Origin: Neolewinella persica DSM 23188
GTDB lineage: Bacteria > Bacteroidota > Bacteroidia > Chitinophagales > Saprospiraceae
DNA: 64,000 nucleotides
Assembly (NCBI RefSeq): GCF_000373105.1
Contig: NZ_KB890435.1
Location: 4,083 to 68,082 of the forward strand
Direction: 5' to 3'
Below the pieces are notes generated by a model. The model saw nothing but the letters and a program-made list of their open reading frames with translations, did no database searches and had not been told where the DNA came from. The translations under genes and the position numbers were made by a program. Within the stretch, counting starts at the first letter, position 1. Each line of letters begins with the position of its first letter. Positions 7,628 through 16,694 of this stretch are shown here, piece by piece.

Positions 7628-8767
7628 ATGCAAACGATCAATAAAATGCCCCTCCGTATCGGGACCCTGAGCCTTTGGTACCTTGGCGTGTTCCTTATTG
7701 CGATCCGGCTTCGGGATTTTCTTGAAGTTGATGCCATCCAGCAGGAGATTGCAGAATGGAGTCATCCTCATATGGCCGCCCTGAAAATATCTTCCGGGTT
7801 AGCCTTTTTCAGTTACAGCCTGGCCGCCTACCTACTGCTCTATTTTCTATACGAACGTTTCCGGTGGTATCTTCTTTTACCGGCCCTGGCGACCCTGGCG
7901 ATGGGCTGCATGTTTTTTCGATCCTTCCTTGAAGAGGTAGTCATCCTCAACTTGTTTGGTCACGGCAACTACAACCCTAACATGAGTTGGGGGGCTTACC
8001 TGCTCGACAATCTTTACTACGCCATACTGTTTACCTCCCTGGGCATCATTTACTACTTCGTCCAGCTGTCCCAACACAAGTCCACCGCATTGCAGAAAAC
8101 CATGATACTCCAGAAAGAAACGGAGTTGAAGTTCCTCCGCTCTCAGGTCAACCCTCACTTTCTGTTCAATACCCTGAACAACCTCTACGCCCTGGTCCAC
8201 ACCAATTCACCTCAGGCACTGCCTGCCCTGGAGAAACTAAGCGGCCTGCTCCGATATTCCCTTTACGAGCAGGAACCTTCCGTAGCGCTGGAACGGGAAG
8301 TCGGCTATCTGAGAGACCTCCTTCATCTGGAGAGCCTTCGGGTAGACGGGCTGGCACAGCCGCAGGTGGTTGTTGGTCCCTTCACCAGGGAATGGAAGCT
8401 CCCCCCGCTCCTGCTGGTTCCCTTTGTGGAGAACGCCTTCAAACACGGTGACCTGAAAGACTTTAGTCATCCGCTACAGCTCTCGCTGACCGAAAGTACC
8501 GATGGAAGCACCCTGTTTTTCCGGGTCAAGAATCTGATTCGGACTAACATTACCTCCAAAGACCAGGTCGGGGGCATCGGTTTGCCCAACGTACGCAAGC
8601 GGCTGGCCCTACTCTACCCCGGCCTGCATCAACTGAGCGCTGGCCCTCAGGGAGACCTTTTCGTGGTGGAATTAGTGCTTTCCCAACCGATCAAAAAACA
8701 AGCCGACATTGCTCCTCGGCTGACGCCGGAGGCGTCCAATCGTTTTGACCCCGGATGGAGCAGCTGA
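7628..8767 (+). CDS. LytS-type sensor histidine kinase
   Basis: The 379-residue inner-membrane protein has four N-terminal transmembrane helices (about 13-30, 54-75, 80-100, 125-147) and a His_kinase domain with QVNPHFLFNTLNNLYAL; the phospho-acceptor is H177. The ATP-binding part includes LVPFVENAFKHG and GIGLPNVRKRL. Members autophosphorylate and pass phosphate to LytTR regulators, here the gene 53 bases downstream. A second possible start is the ATG at 7646; a TAATTTTA at 7616-7623, if it is the -7 element, would favour that start. There is no periplasmic sensor domain, so the signal is probably membrane-borne. Confidence 0.93.
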   Translation: MQTINKMPLRIGTLSLWYLGVFLIAIRLRDFLEVDAIQQEIAEWSHPHMAALKISSGLAFFSYSLAAYLLLYFLYERFRWYLLLPALATLAMGCMFFRSFLEEVVILNLFGHGNYNPNMSWGAYLLDNLYYAILFTSLGIIYYFVQLSQHKSTALQKTMILQKETELKFLRSQVNPHFLFNTLNNLYALVHTNSPQALPALEKLSGLLRYSLYEQEPSVALEREVGYLRDLLHLESLRVDGLAQPQVVVGPFTREWKLPPLLLVPFVENAFKHGDLKDFSHPLQLSLTESTDGSTLFFRVKNLIRTNITSKDQVGGIGLPNVRKRLALLYPGLHQLSAGPQGDLFVVELVLSQPIKKQADIAPRLTPEASNRFDPGWSS

Positions 8768-8820
8768 CGGAGTCAGCCGCGTGATCCGGAGAGCCCTCCC
8801 CATCCACCACCATACCGCCC

Positions 8821-9519
8821 ATGAAAACCATCATCATCGACGACGAACCGCTGGCCATCAAACTCCTGGAAGCCTACGTCAACAAGCACCCCGAGCTCTC
8901 CCTCTCCGCCTCCTTCACCAACCCCATCGACGGACTGGAGCACCTGCGCAATAACCCGGCGGACCTTCTCCTGCTCGACATCCAGATGCCAGAGCTCAAC
9001 GGGCTTCACGTTGCCCGGCTCGTGCGTGGCCAGTGCAAAGTCATCTTCACCACCGCCTACGAAGAGCATGCACTCAAGGGCTTCGATCTCGATGCGATCG
9101 ATTACCTGCTCAAGCCCATATCCTATGATCGGTTTTGTCGCGCCGTCGTTAAAGCAACGTCTGGCGAAGCCGCCGTCAAGCAATCCCCTGCAGCAACCGC
9201 TGCCCCGGCCCCAACTTCCCTGTTCGTCAAATCCGGCACCCGCACCCTCCGCCTGCAACTCGATGAACTCACGCATGGTTCTTCCTCCGGCGACTACCTC
9301 ACACTGTACCTGGCCGATGGCAACAAAATTCTGACGCTGGAGAACCTGACCGACTTCCTGACCCGGCTGCCTGCCGATCGTTTCTGCCGCATCCATAGGA
9401 GTCATTTCGTTGCCCTCCCGGCCATCACTTTTGTGGAGCGGCGGCGGGTGGTGATCGGTGAGACCTGGTTGCCGGTCAGCGATGGGTACCGGGAGGCCTT
9501 TACTAAGCTTATCGGCTAA
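8821..9519 (+). CDS. LytTR-family response regulator
   Basis: A 232-residue protein with a receiver domain (MKTIIIDDEPLAIKLLE; acidic pocket D7/D8, phospho-acceptor D53 in LLLLDIQMPELNG; K107 in YLLKPIS) and a C-terminal LytTR DNA-binding domain (about 135-230, with LFVKSG and FCRIHRSHFVAL). A Pro/Ala linker separates them. It is the partner of the upstream kinase. Likely targets are the 21-bp-spaced repeats at 7556-7586. Confidence 0.95.
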   Translation: MKTIIIDDEPLAIKLLEAYVNKHPELSLSASFTNPIDGLEHLRNNPADLLLLDIQMPELNGLHVARLVRGQCKVIFTTAYEEHALKGFDLDAIDYLLKPISYDRFCRAVVKATSGEAAVKQSPAATAAPAPTSLFVKSGTRTLRLQLDELTHGSSSGDYLTLYLADGNKILTLENLTDFLTRLPADRFCRIHRSHFVALPAITFVERRRVVIGETWLPVSDGYREAFTKLIG

Positions 9520-9591
9520 TTGTTAACTAAAAGCTGCCTACTCCATTCATTACCCACAAAACAATACCTCAAAAGCTGCATTAATCATTTA

Positions 9592-10323
9592 ATGAAGCTA
9601 CTCCTCCTCTTCTTCCTGACCCTGACTTTCCTTTCCTGCGATCCCAACCGTAAGCCCCCCACTTACTCCCGGGACGATGGCAACCTTACCGTTGCCGGTT
9701 CCATGCGGGCCGTTCTGTATGACGGTAAAACCAAGGGACAGATTCAACTAGACACCATCAGCGAACGTGAGGGTTTGTACGGCCTCGGGCCAGCGGCCTT
9801 CCTGCAGGGAGAGTTGCTCGTTCTGGACGGACAAGCGTTCCGTAGTCGGGTCATCAGTCAAAAAGAGATGAAGGTCGAACAGACCTTCTCGGCTAAGGCA
9901 CCTTACTTCGTCTACACCCACCAAACGGACTGGCAAGAATTTACCCTTCCCCCTTCCGTGCGCACCTACCGACAGCTACTCGATTATGTTGACCGGATGA
10001 CGACCTCAAAACCCAGACCATTAGTTTTTCGATTAAGCGGCCGGGTGAAACAAGCCGATATTCACATAGCCAACCTGCCCAACGGTGTATTCCCAAGTGA
10101 GCCCAAAGAAGCCCTGACGGGGCAGCAAAGCTACCGGCTAATCGACCGTGACGTTGAGATCGTAGGCTTCTTCAGTGTCCACCATCAGGGTATATTTACC
10201 GACCTCGACAGCTATGGCCACCTGCACCTCATCACTACTGACCGGGACCTTATGGGGCACCTGCACGGCATTCAACCCGGAACTGGGATGCAGTTATTTT
10301 TGCCTAAGCAAGTGAGTGAGTAA
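9592..10323 (+). CDS. Alpha-acetolactate decarboxylase-like lipoprotein
   Basis: The 243-residue product starts MKLLLLFFLTLTFLSCDPN; the lipobox LSC predicts a lipoprotein. A longer TTG-start reading from 9520 would bury the signal. The mature part follows the BudA family: GLGPAAFLQGELLVLDGQ, then IVGFFSVHHQGIFTDLDSYGHLHLITTDRDLMGHLHG, which supplies the metal-binding histidines HLH and GH. BudA converts 2-acetolactate to acetoin, usually as a soluble enzyme, so a lipid-anchored form is odd. No acetolactate synthase or butanediol gene is nearby. It follows the LytTR regulator by 72 bases and may share its transcript. Confidence 0.82.
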   Translation: MKLLLLFFLTLTFLSCDPNRKPPTYSRDDGNLTVAGSMRAVLYDGKTKGQIQLDTISEREGLYGLGPAAFLQGELLVLDGQAFRSRVISQKEMKVEQTFSAKAPYFVYTHQTDWQEFTLPPSVRTYRQLLDYVDRMTTSKPRPLVFRLSGRVKQADIHIANLPNGVFPSEPKEALTGQQSYRLIDRDVEIVGFFSVHHQGIFTDLDSYGHLHLITTDRDLMGHLHGIQPGTGMQLFLPKQVSE

Positions 10324-10334
10324 GGGATCAGCAC

Positions 10335-12269
10335 CTATTCCTCCCATTTGAACCGATAAGACGTAGTCATCCTCGTCCTTCCCGGTAGGCTGTAACTAAC
10401 GTTTACGTCGATTTTCTTTACGTCTTCTAACCCGGGAATTTTCAAGGTTTCCAGCTTCTGGATATTCGACGGGGCAATTTGGCTGACCACTGCGGTAAAA
10501 TTGCCCGTCTGCCCTGCTTGTGGGGCCAAAGCATTCAGGCGTTGCAAGACCTCAGCATAAGCCGGTATCCGTGCTGCCACCATACCGCGCACCTCCTCCA
10601 GAACAAGGTTGGCCTGGTCCTGAAAAATGTATCGATAAGTCCCGATGAGCGGAGGAACAACCGGAGGTGTTTTAGCCAAAAAGTCAGCTTCCGTAATCCG
10701 TTGGGGCTGGTCATCTCCGTAGTCAAAGCTAAAGTTTTCCCGGGGTACGGCGGGCATTTTCAGACTACTATTGGAGTAAGCACTTCGCCTGGCGCCTTTT
10801 TCATTTTTATAGTTAAGCTTACGATACTTCTTAGCCCTTTCGGCATAAGGCAAAAACTCGATGGCGACCAGGCTATCGATGTTAAGACTGCCACGATTAG
10901 CTTCCAGGTAAGCAACGTACTCAAGATTAGGATGGTGCAGAAACTGCTGGACGTCGCGTCCTAATGCCGTGCTAAGTACTCCTTCTGCCTTAGAGGAAGC
11001 GTTAGGCCGGATGCTACACAGCGCAAGCATACCATTGAGGCCGTTTTGATCCTCCGCAGCAAAACCCTCGCTTCCTCGTATAATAACGGTGTTGTTGTCT
11101 TCTCCGGCTTCCAATTGTGCCGCAATAATTTTCACATAAAAAGAGGAGAAGGAACTGGTGCGGAAGTAAGCCCGAAAAAAGAGCTGCTCTGCAGGTTCCC
11201 GACCCTTTACTTCACGGTGCCGTACGTTTTTACTGATAATGTCTGCGACCGACTTCTTTGCATAAAAATTAAGTTCATTAGCTAAAGCGTTTGGATCAAT
11301 GTCTACCAAGGACATTTCGTACACCTTGTTTTCCTCCAGAAACGTTACGGGGATACCATACTGGAGTAAGTCTCCGGACTCCGCGGCAACATCGGTATAC
11401 ACCACTTCTCCGGTCTGATTTTTCCACTTCATCCACAACCGACCATCGTTAGCCGGGCTCCGAAGTCCCCCCTGGTAATGCTTAAAAAGTAAGAAGCCTT
11501 CATGCGTTCGCTGCTCCCTGGCATAAAAGGCAAACTGCCCGTTTTGCGGATAAGACGTAAAAATGTCAGCGTCAGGAATACTCCCGCCAGCGGTTGCTGT
11601 ACCTCCATCCGCTTTCCTGCTCTGCTCAGAAGAGATTTTAATGTAGTGTTCAATTGGCCGGGAGCCGTCACGCTTCCTATTCCAAAATAGTAGATCAGTT
11701 CGTGAAGGCCTGGAGATAATATCTCCTCTGACATACAAGCCGCTATAGTTATCCGTACGAAGGTGGAAGAGTAGCTGACGGCGCACCAACTCCGGTTGGA
11801 GCAGAGAAGTCAGCCATGATTCGTTGGCCCTCCTTCTTATCCACTCATCGGAATGCTGATCGTAAATGCGCCGGAGCAAAGGAATATCGGAAAGCGCCTT
11901 ACCTGCCTTGGCCGCCCTACCCCATTGACTAATACGATTGTCGTAAAATTTCATCTTCCGGAGTACGGCTAACGCAACGCCCAGGCTATCCGGTGGACAT
12001 GCTTGCCGGACTAAGTCTTCGTGGGCCGCCTGCCAATCATAATTTTGGAGCATAGAGCTACCCACCAACCGCTTAAAGTGTGCCTCTTCCCGGTTGTACT
12101 TTGCCTGGTTAGCCGTTAATGAATCTATATGCTCAATTACAATAGTCTTAATGGGAACGATCATGGCTTCCCGAAACAGGTCAAACTCTGTTGGTCGTTG
12201 CCCCTTCAGGCCCAAAGAGGCCGTTATTAACACCAGGAGCGGTAGGATAGAACGCAATCGAATCATCAT
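10335..12269 (-). CDS. Large exported protein of unknown function, last gene of a seven-gene operon
   Basis: A 644-residue protein with signal peptide (MMIRLRSILPLLVLITASLG, cleaved before QRPTEF); the start could be either of the two adjacent ATGs. I recognise no family. The N-terminal 180 residues look helical and rich in charged residues. The middle has beta-rich stretches and repeated aromatic patterns (SFSSFYVKIIAAQLE). The C-terminal part (PQRITEADFLAKTPPVVPPLIG onward) ends in a helical and then beta segment, SYRFKWEE. It has no lipobox, membrane helix or T9SS tail, so it is probably periplasmic. It lies 22 bases behind the CsgG-like gene and closes the operon. Confidence 0.75.
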   Translation of the reverse strand: MMIRLRSILPLLVLITASLGLKGQRPTEFDLFREAMIVPIKTIVIEHIDSLTANQAKYNREEAHFKRLVGSSMLQNYDWQAAHEDLVRQACPPDSLGVALAVLRKMKFYDNRISQWGRAAKAGKALSDIPLLRRIYDQHSDEWIRRRANESWLTSLLQPELVRRQLLFHLRTDNYSGLYVRGDIISRPSRTDLLFWNRKRDGSRPIEHYIKISSEQSRKADGGTATAGGSIPDADIFTSYPQNGQFAFYAREQRTHEGFLLFKHYQGGLRSPANDGRLWMKWKNQTGEVVYTDVAAESGDLLQYGIPVTFLEENKVYEMSLVDIDPNALANELNFYAKKSVADIISKNVRHREVKGREPAEQLFFRAYFRTSSFSSFYVKIIAAQLEAGEDNNTVIIRGSEGFAAEDQNGLNGMLALCSIRPNASSKAEGVLSTALGRDVQQFLHHPNLEYVAYLEANRGSLNIDSLVAIEFLPYAERAKKYRKLNYKNEKGARRSAYSNSSLKMPAVPRENFSFDYGDDQPQRITEADFLAKTPPVVPPLIGTYRYIFQDQANLVLEEVRGMVAARIPAYAEVLQRLNALAPQAGQTGNFTAVVSQIAPSNIQKLETLKIPGLEDVKKIDVNVSYSLPGRTRMTTSYRFKWEE

Positions 12270-12291
12270 AAACTATTGTGCTTAAACGGTA

Positions 12292-13236
12292 TCATTGCCT
12301 GTTTGGCGTCGAGAACCACGTGGTGGGGAACTCAACGTCTTCACTAAGCATTACGTATTTTACCTTATCTGCCGCCCAGGCCTGTAAGATTTCTTTTCCT
12401 CCTTTCTCTACACTGCAACGGGTTATATCCCGGGATTTCCCCATCCCGGTCCTGGCCATACCTAAGGTCGCCATTCGTTGTACTTCCCGCCCGCCTACTA
12501 CAACCGTTTGCTCTTCAATTACGCGTAGATCAGCACCTTTAGGCAGGTCAGCTTTCTTTCCTCCCAACAAATAAAGCGTATGGGCCTTTTTTTTGTCTCC
12601 AGCCAGGTCGAGTATTGGAATTTTAGGATTAACCAGCTGCAGAATATGCCGCCGGTTAAGGTTCCAGACTGCCCGACGCAAGTAATGACCGGCAGATCGG
12701 CGAAGGCCAAATTTTTCTATTTCTACCTCCTTATGGTTGACAATGTCCGGATTGCCTTTTGCTTCCAGATCTACCACCCCCAAAACTTCAGAAGTTTCCA
12801 GGTCAACCACCTTAAGTTGATACTTTAGAACGAGGGTCAACCGATAATCGTAAGGGTTCACCAGCTCCTTCGAACCTTTGATCTTCGTAGAGTCCCAGGA
12901 TTCAAAATATTCTTTAATCTGAAACTCCACCATCAGGGTCGCACCGTTCAGTATGCTACTTACGTAAGGGTCGTCCTGGTTCTTACTTGCCCGGCCCCGT
13001 TCCTTCATGATCGCATCATAGTTCTCCCGCTCTACAATATTGTAGAGGTGGCTGGCCTGACTCACCTGGCGAATAATCTCGGACTGCATCAATCTGTAGG
13101 CCCCTTCCTTTGATTTGTCCTCGGTAGTTACGTCACTAACGACCAGATTCACCGGTGCCATTGACTGAGCAATAAGCTTAGCCTGGCCCAGCCAATTGAC
13201 GACCAGGAGGAGAAGAATAATCTTTAATTTCATCAT
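12292..13236 (-). CDS. Exported CsgG-like protein
   Basis: A 314-residue protein with signal peptide MMKLKIILLLLVVNWLGQAKLIAQ. Residues 30-130 follow the CsgG/LpoB-like pattern: a beta strand with VSDVTTEDKSKEG, then YNIVERENYDAIMKERGRASKN and a strand ATLMVEFQIKEY after a conserved GA-type turn. A conserved YQLKVVDLETSEVLG strand follows. Unlike CsgG it has no lipobox Cys and no obvious pore loop. Its ATG overlaps the stop of the preceding gene by four bases (ATGA), so translation is coupled. Confidence 0.7.
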   Translation of the reverse strand: MMKLKIILLLLVVNWLGQAKLIAQSMAPVNLVVSDVTTEDKSKEGAYRLMQSEIIRQVSQASHLYNIVERENYDAIMKERGRASKNQDDPYVSSILNGATLMVEFQIKEYFESWDSTKIKGSKELVNPYDYRLTLVLKYQLKVVDLETSEVLGVVDLEAKGNPDIVNHKEVEIEKFGLRRSAGHYLRRAVWNLNRRHILQLVNPKIPILDLAGDKKKAHTLYLLGGKKADLPKGADLRVIEEQTVVVGGREVQRMATLGMARTGMGKSRDITRCSVEKGGKEILQAWAADKVKYVMLSEDVEFPTTWFSTPNRQ

Positions 13237-14147
13237 TGCAGTAGATCAAGGTCTTTACACATATACACGGTACCTCCGGCAGCTATCTCCTCCTCAATCT
13301 TTTTCTTCCCCCAGCCAATGGTGTAAAGGATTCTGGAGTTTCGTGCCGTCTTCTTCACTAACAGGCCGGTCGCAACGCGTTTAAATTCGAAGAAGTTTCC
13401 GTACTCCGTATTCAATGCTTGCGTGACAATAAAAATCTCCACCTTACCTGGCACATCCTTACCAAAGCCAACAGAAGGGACATAAACGCCGTCGAGATAC
13501 TTCTTGCCACCGTCCACGAATTTCAAAATCGGAACGGGATGTAGAAAGAAAGGGCTCACCTGTTCGCCAACGGCGTGGGAAAGCGCCTCGTATAGCGCCC
13601 AGGTAACAATGGTCGTCCGGGGGTTCTTTTCATGTGCCGCAATCGCTTCCTTCATTTTTGAACGCGAATCGGCATGCAGTCGGGTAACGAATTCCACCCG
13701 TGAAGTAGCCAGGTTAATTATGGAGATGCGTACATCGAGGTAACGCATATATTCTTTGCCTTGCGATCCATCCAGGTTTTTGCGGTAAAGTATTCCGCCA
13801 TCCTCAACAACCGTCCGAATCATATAGTGCGAGCTCTCATTTTTCGTCAAAATGCGCTGCGCATTTTTTCCGTAAGTAACACGCATCCGATTCAAATTTT
13901 TCTCGGCAACGACCCGGGCAACCCCGGGGAATTTCTGTACCCGGTTACTGATAGTCGCTTCAAAAGGATCTCTTTCCAGGCCCGGAGCATATTCAAGTCC
14001 TTCTACGGGTAAAAGGCCAACAAAGGCAGAAAATGGCTTACCGAGAATATCGTTTTTTGCATTAAACTCCTGGGCCTGAAGTACCGGCAAAGACAACAAT
14101 AAAATCAGTAGAAATAAGCCTCCGCTGAATGGTTTAAGATTTGGCAT
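13233..14147 (-). CDS. Exported protein, divergent CsgG-like
   Basis: From ATG 14147 the 304-residue product begins with a signal peptide (MPNLKPFSGGLFLLILLLSL, cleaved near LQAQ); the longer reading from 14225 has no signal in front. The mature part has strands and helices in the same order as its neighbours: an N-terminal FVGLLPVEGLEYAPGLE, KFPGVARVVAEKNLNRM, then YLDVRISIINLATSRVEF. The C-terminal third is beta-rich. It overlaps the upstream gene by 14 bases and the downstream one by four. The CsgG link is weaker than for the two flanking genes. Confidence 0.6.
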   Translation of the reverse strand: MPNLKPFSGGLFLLILLLSLPVLQAQEFNAKNDILGKPFSAFVGLLPVEGLEYAPGLERDPFEATISNRVQKFPGVARVVAEKNLNRMRVTYGKNAQRILTKNESSHYMIRTVVEDGGILYRKNLDGSQGKEYMRYLDVRISIINLATSRVEFVTRLHADSRSKMKEAIAAHEKNPRTTIVTWALYEALSHAVGEQVSPFFLHPVPILKFVDGGKKYLDGVYVPSVGFGKDVPGKVEIFIVTQALNTEYGNFFEFKRVATGLLVKKTARNSRILYTIGWGKKKIEEEIAAGGTVYMCKDLDLLQ

Positions 14148-14901
14148 AAAGGGTAATATTTTGGGCCAATAGGCTGACAATCTCTTTTCCGCCATCCTTG
14201 ACCGAAACATTAAAAAAATTGTCATTCTCTATCTCATCAATCCTGACCAGGCCGACCGACGCTTCGTAGTCAACCGTTTTGTTCCCAACCTTTTTCCTGA
14301 TGATCTGGAATATCGTTATTTCATCTCCTTTCTTCAGGCTTCCCATGTCTTCAGTAAAGCAGAGTAATCGGCGGGCCTTCCCTCCTTTTTCTTCCAGTAC
14401 CTCTGCGACTTGGGCCGGAATGGATTTCTGTAGAGGCTCCAGACAACCAGTAACATCCGTTTCCAGCAAAGGCCAGAGCTCGTCATTTAGTTCGTAGTTG
14501 GCCATATAGGTTTCGAGAGCGTAGGTATGAACGCAGCTGATCTCCCCACTTTCCAGGTTCCTTAACTCAAGCCGAAGCAGGCCGGCATCCCGATCGTATA
14601 GCGGGCTCAGTAGCAACAGTGCGCCCAGCATTTTTCCCTGGTCAGCAGTTACGCCGTCCATGAAGCCTTCGTTCTTCTGTCGCTCCTGTTCCTCTACAAC
14701 CTGATCAAACGCTCTACGCTCGACCAGCTTCAGACCAGGCTGTGCGGCGGTGGTTCTCAGCAAAAAATCATAGATGAGCGTCCCGCTTTCTTCAAAGTAG
14801 GGATCAAAATGTTCAATTTCAGCAACGCTGATCGTAACCGTCTGGCCGAATAAAAAAGCCGACAAAAACAGTACGGGTAAACAGATAACCTTCCTAATCA
14901 T
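14134..14901 (-). CDS. Exported CsgG-like protein
   Basis: The 255-residue product from ATG 14901 starts MIRKVICLPVLFLSAFLFGQ, a clear signal peptide; the reading from 14961 adds 20 unlikely residues. The CsgG-like core reads VTISVAEIEHFDPYFEE, LKLVERRAFDQVVEEQERQK, then GKMLGALLLLSPLYD and LRLELRNLESGEI. Its C-terminal half contains a beta-barrel-like segment (SLKKGDEITIFQIIRKKVG, VGLVRIDEI). Start and stop overlap both neighbours. Confidence 0.72.
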   Translation of the reverse strand: MIRKVICLPVLFLSAFLFGQTVTISVAEIEHFDPYFEESGTLIYDFLLRTTAAQPGLKLVERRAFDQVVEEQERQKNEGFMDGVTADQGKMLGALLLLSPLYDRDAGLLRLELRNLESGEISCVHTYALETYMANYELNDELWPLLETDVTGCLEPLQKSIPAQVAEVLEEKGGKARRLLCFTEDMGSLKKGDEITIFQIIRKKVGNKTVDYEASVGLVRIDEIENDNFFNVSVKDGGKEIVSLLAQNITLYAKS

Positions 14902-15787
14902 ATCGTACGGAATTAAGGACAAGCTGAGAGATGATGTACCTGCGCGCAGCGTACCGGTCATAATTATTGCTGCGGTAGCGCAAATGCCAGTCTAATGGTC
15001 GCAACTCCCCTGCGGTTGCTTTCTCCACCAGCTGGTCTACCAGCTCATCAGCTTTTTCGTCGCAGCTCAGTTCAGGGTCAAGGCGGGAAAGGATACGGCT
15101 GGCGCCAGCGATGTTTCCAGCCACCAATTGCAACTTAGCTGCCCGGATCAATTGGCTGCATTCAAGCGCCTGCTGCTCTTGGTAAACCTCTGCAGTCAGC
15201 GTGTTTACCTTTCCGTGGCAAGTATTGGTGGGCCCAATATGGTTGCTTAGCGCCAGGAGGTCTGCTGTCCGGCGTTCGGTTATCAGTTGGTCCATTAATG
15301 GGAGAAGCTCAGAACAGTTTGAGGTAGCATTCTGATGGTCGTTCTTCGCGCTTATGATTGCCTGGGCGAGCTTTTTCTGAGGCTCCTCCAGTTTTTCCAG
15401 CGCATTCAATGCGGCGGCGGCTTTGGACGATCCACTTCCGGTTACTGTAACCGCAACACTTCCAAATTCCTTTCCCAGTGCATCATCATAGAAAGTTGCT
15501 TTTAGCACAAAACGTCGGATAAACTTTTTGGCCATCCCCATGATCGCCCGCTCATCGGTTACTCGCCAATTAAGTTTACAGGAGAAAGAACCGTACTGCT
15601 GGCTCTCCGTCAGGCTGTCTATTTGCACCTGTATCAGGGCGCGTAGTTCAATTGCCAATGAACGATTTTCGCTTGCCGGCACTTCCACTTCTTTTACTAA
15701 AATAGAAAGGGACTGAAGCTGGGCGGGGACGCAGGTGCAGAGTAAGGTTAAAAGAAGCAGGAATCTAAGCACTACCATACCGTTCAT
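14894..15787 (-). CDS. Exported protein with cysteine-rich helical repeats, function unknown
   Basis: The start is the ATG at 15787 (MNGMVVLRFLLLLTLLCTCVPAQ) or the one at 15778; the reading from 15850 overlaps the upstream gene. Residues 24-130 are beta-rich. From about 140 on, helical segments carry paired cysteines (NCSELLPL, NTCHGK, ECSQLI, SCDEKADELV) in a TPR-like arrangement, suggesting disulphides in the periplasm. The lipobox-like LLCTC cannot be excluded as a lipoprotein signal. The end of its signal peptide is encoded by a near match to the R17 repeat. I recognise no family. Confidence 0.65.
   Translation of the reverse strand: MNGMVVLRFLLLLTLLCTCVPAQLQSLSILVKEVEVPASENRSLAIELRALIQVQIDSLTESQQYGSFSCKLNWRVTDERAIMGMAKKFIRRFVLKATFYDDALGKEFGSVAVTVTGSGSSKAAAALNALEKLEEPQKKLAQAIISAKNDHQNATSNCSELLPLMDQLITERRTADLLALSNHIGPTNTCHGKVNTLTAEVYQEQQALECSQLIRAAKLQLVAGNIAGASRILSRLDPELSCDEKADELVDQLVEKATAGELRPLDWHLRYRSNNYDRYAARRYIISQLVLNSVRYD
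15722..15738 (-). repeat. Degenerate R17 core inside a signal-peptide coding region
   Basis: The minus strand reads GCACCTGCGTCCCCGCC and encodes CTCVPAQ at the signal-peptidase site of the gene at 14894-15787. Confidence 0.4.
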
Positions 15788-15791
15788 GTAA

Positions 15792-16679
15792 TTATTGAAT
15801 CGTAATAAAAATCCGGTTTCCCTGAACGTCACGGGTAGCCTCCAGCCCAAGTGCCTTCAGATGATTCCGGAATTGTCCCGCAAAGCGGGAGGCCCGGAAG
15901 TTTCGGCCGTTCTCATCTTTCAACGGGACTTTAATGGCATCAACCAATAACTTGGTAGCCGTTACGCCCTGAACGTGGTAATATCCTTCGTAAGCATTAT
16001 CAGCAATCCAATCCTCAATACTATCAGAAAGTAAGTCGCCACCTGTGCCTACTTCGGTATCCATATCTTTATCAGACGCTACATCAAAGGTTATGCTCAT
16101 GGTAATCGTCCGTCCGTTTTCAACGATATCGTCAAACTTAAGCTGAATCGTATTCAACAATTCTTCTACCGTATTTCCAAGTGCCCGCTCCGTCAGCTTC
16201 CCATAATCATCCGTATAGAATTTGGGCGATGATGCCACCTTATTAGCTAAAGACTGGCTCGAAAAAGCATCATAGGCAGTCATCACCACGGTTGCAGAGT
16301 TGCCGGTTCCCGTACGGGTTTTCTGCACTTCCACCTCCACGTAAATGTCTGCACCGGAAAGCTCGATCACTTCCTGCTTTAAGGAAGTAGCGTTTTCCAT
16401 TTCCATTACCCGATCGTTGTTTAACTGGTTCAGCTTTGCCCGGAAATCGATGGTAGAATACCCCCGGTCATCAAAACCTTCTTTTACTTTAGTTACGGCT
16501 ACGCGCAAGGCTGCGTCGTTTTCCAATACCGTGCGCAATTGTTCTTCCTCTTTAGCAAAAGGAATCACCATTATGGTAGGCTGAACTGTAGGGTGCTCTG
16601 AGGTGGCTCCCGCCTGGCTGTAGGCGGGGCTAGAGGTTGCCGAAAGCAGGGCAACCATTAAAAAAGTGAATAGTCTCAT
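15792..16679 (-). CDS. Exported DUF6175-like protein
   Basis: A 295-residue protein with signal peptide (MRLFTFLMVALLSATSSPAYS). Landmarks are PTIMVIPFAKEEEQLRTVLE, KVKEGFDDRGYSTIDFRAKL and a second half with VKVP/ENGRNFRASRFAGQFRN. The first strand-helix unit looks like the N-terminal half of TolB/CsgG-like folds. The family name DUF6175 is from memory and should be checked. It lies four bases before the next gene and 15 behind the previous one. Confidence 0.65.
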   Translation of the reverse strand: MRLFTFLMVALLSATSSPAYSQAGATSEHPTVQPTIMVIPFAKEEEQLRTVLENDAALRVAVTKVKEGFDDRGYSTIDFRAKLNQLNNDRVMEMENATSLKQEVIELSGADIYVEVEVQKTRTGTGNSATVVMTAYDAFSSQSLANKVASSPKFYTDDYGKLTERALGNTVEELLNTIQLKFDDIVENGRTITMSITFDVASDKDMDTEVGTGGDLLSDSIEDWIADNAYEGYYHVQGVTATKLLVDAIKVPLKDENGRNFRASRFAGQFRNHLKALGLEATRDVQGNRIFITIQ

Positions 16680-16694
16680 CTGATCAATTGGAGG

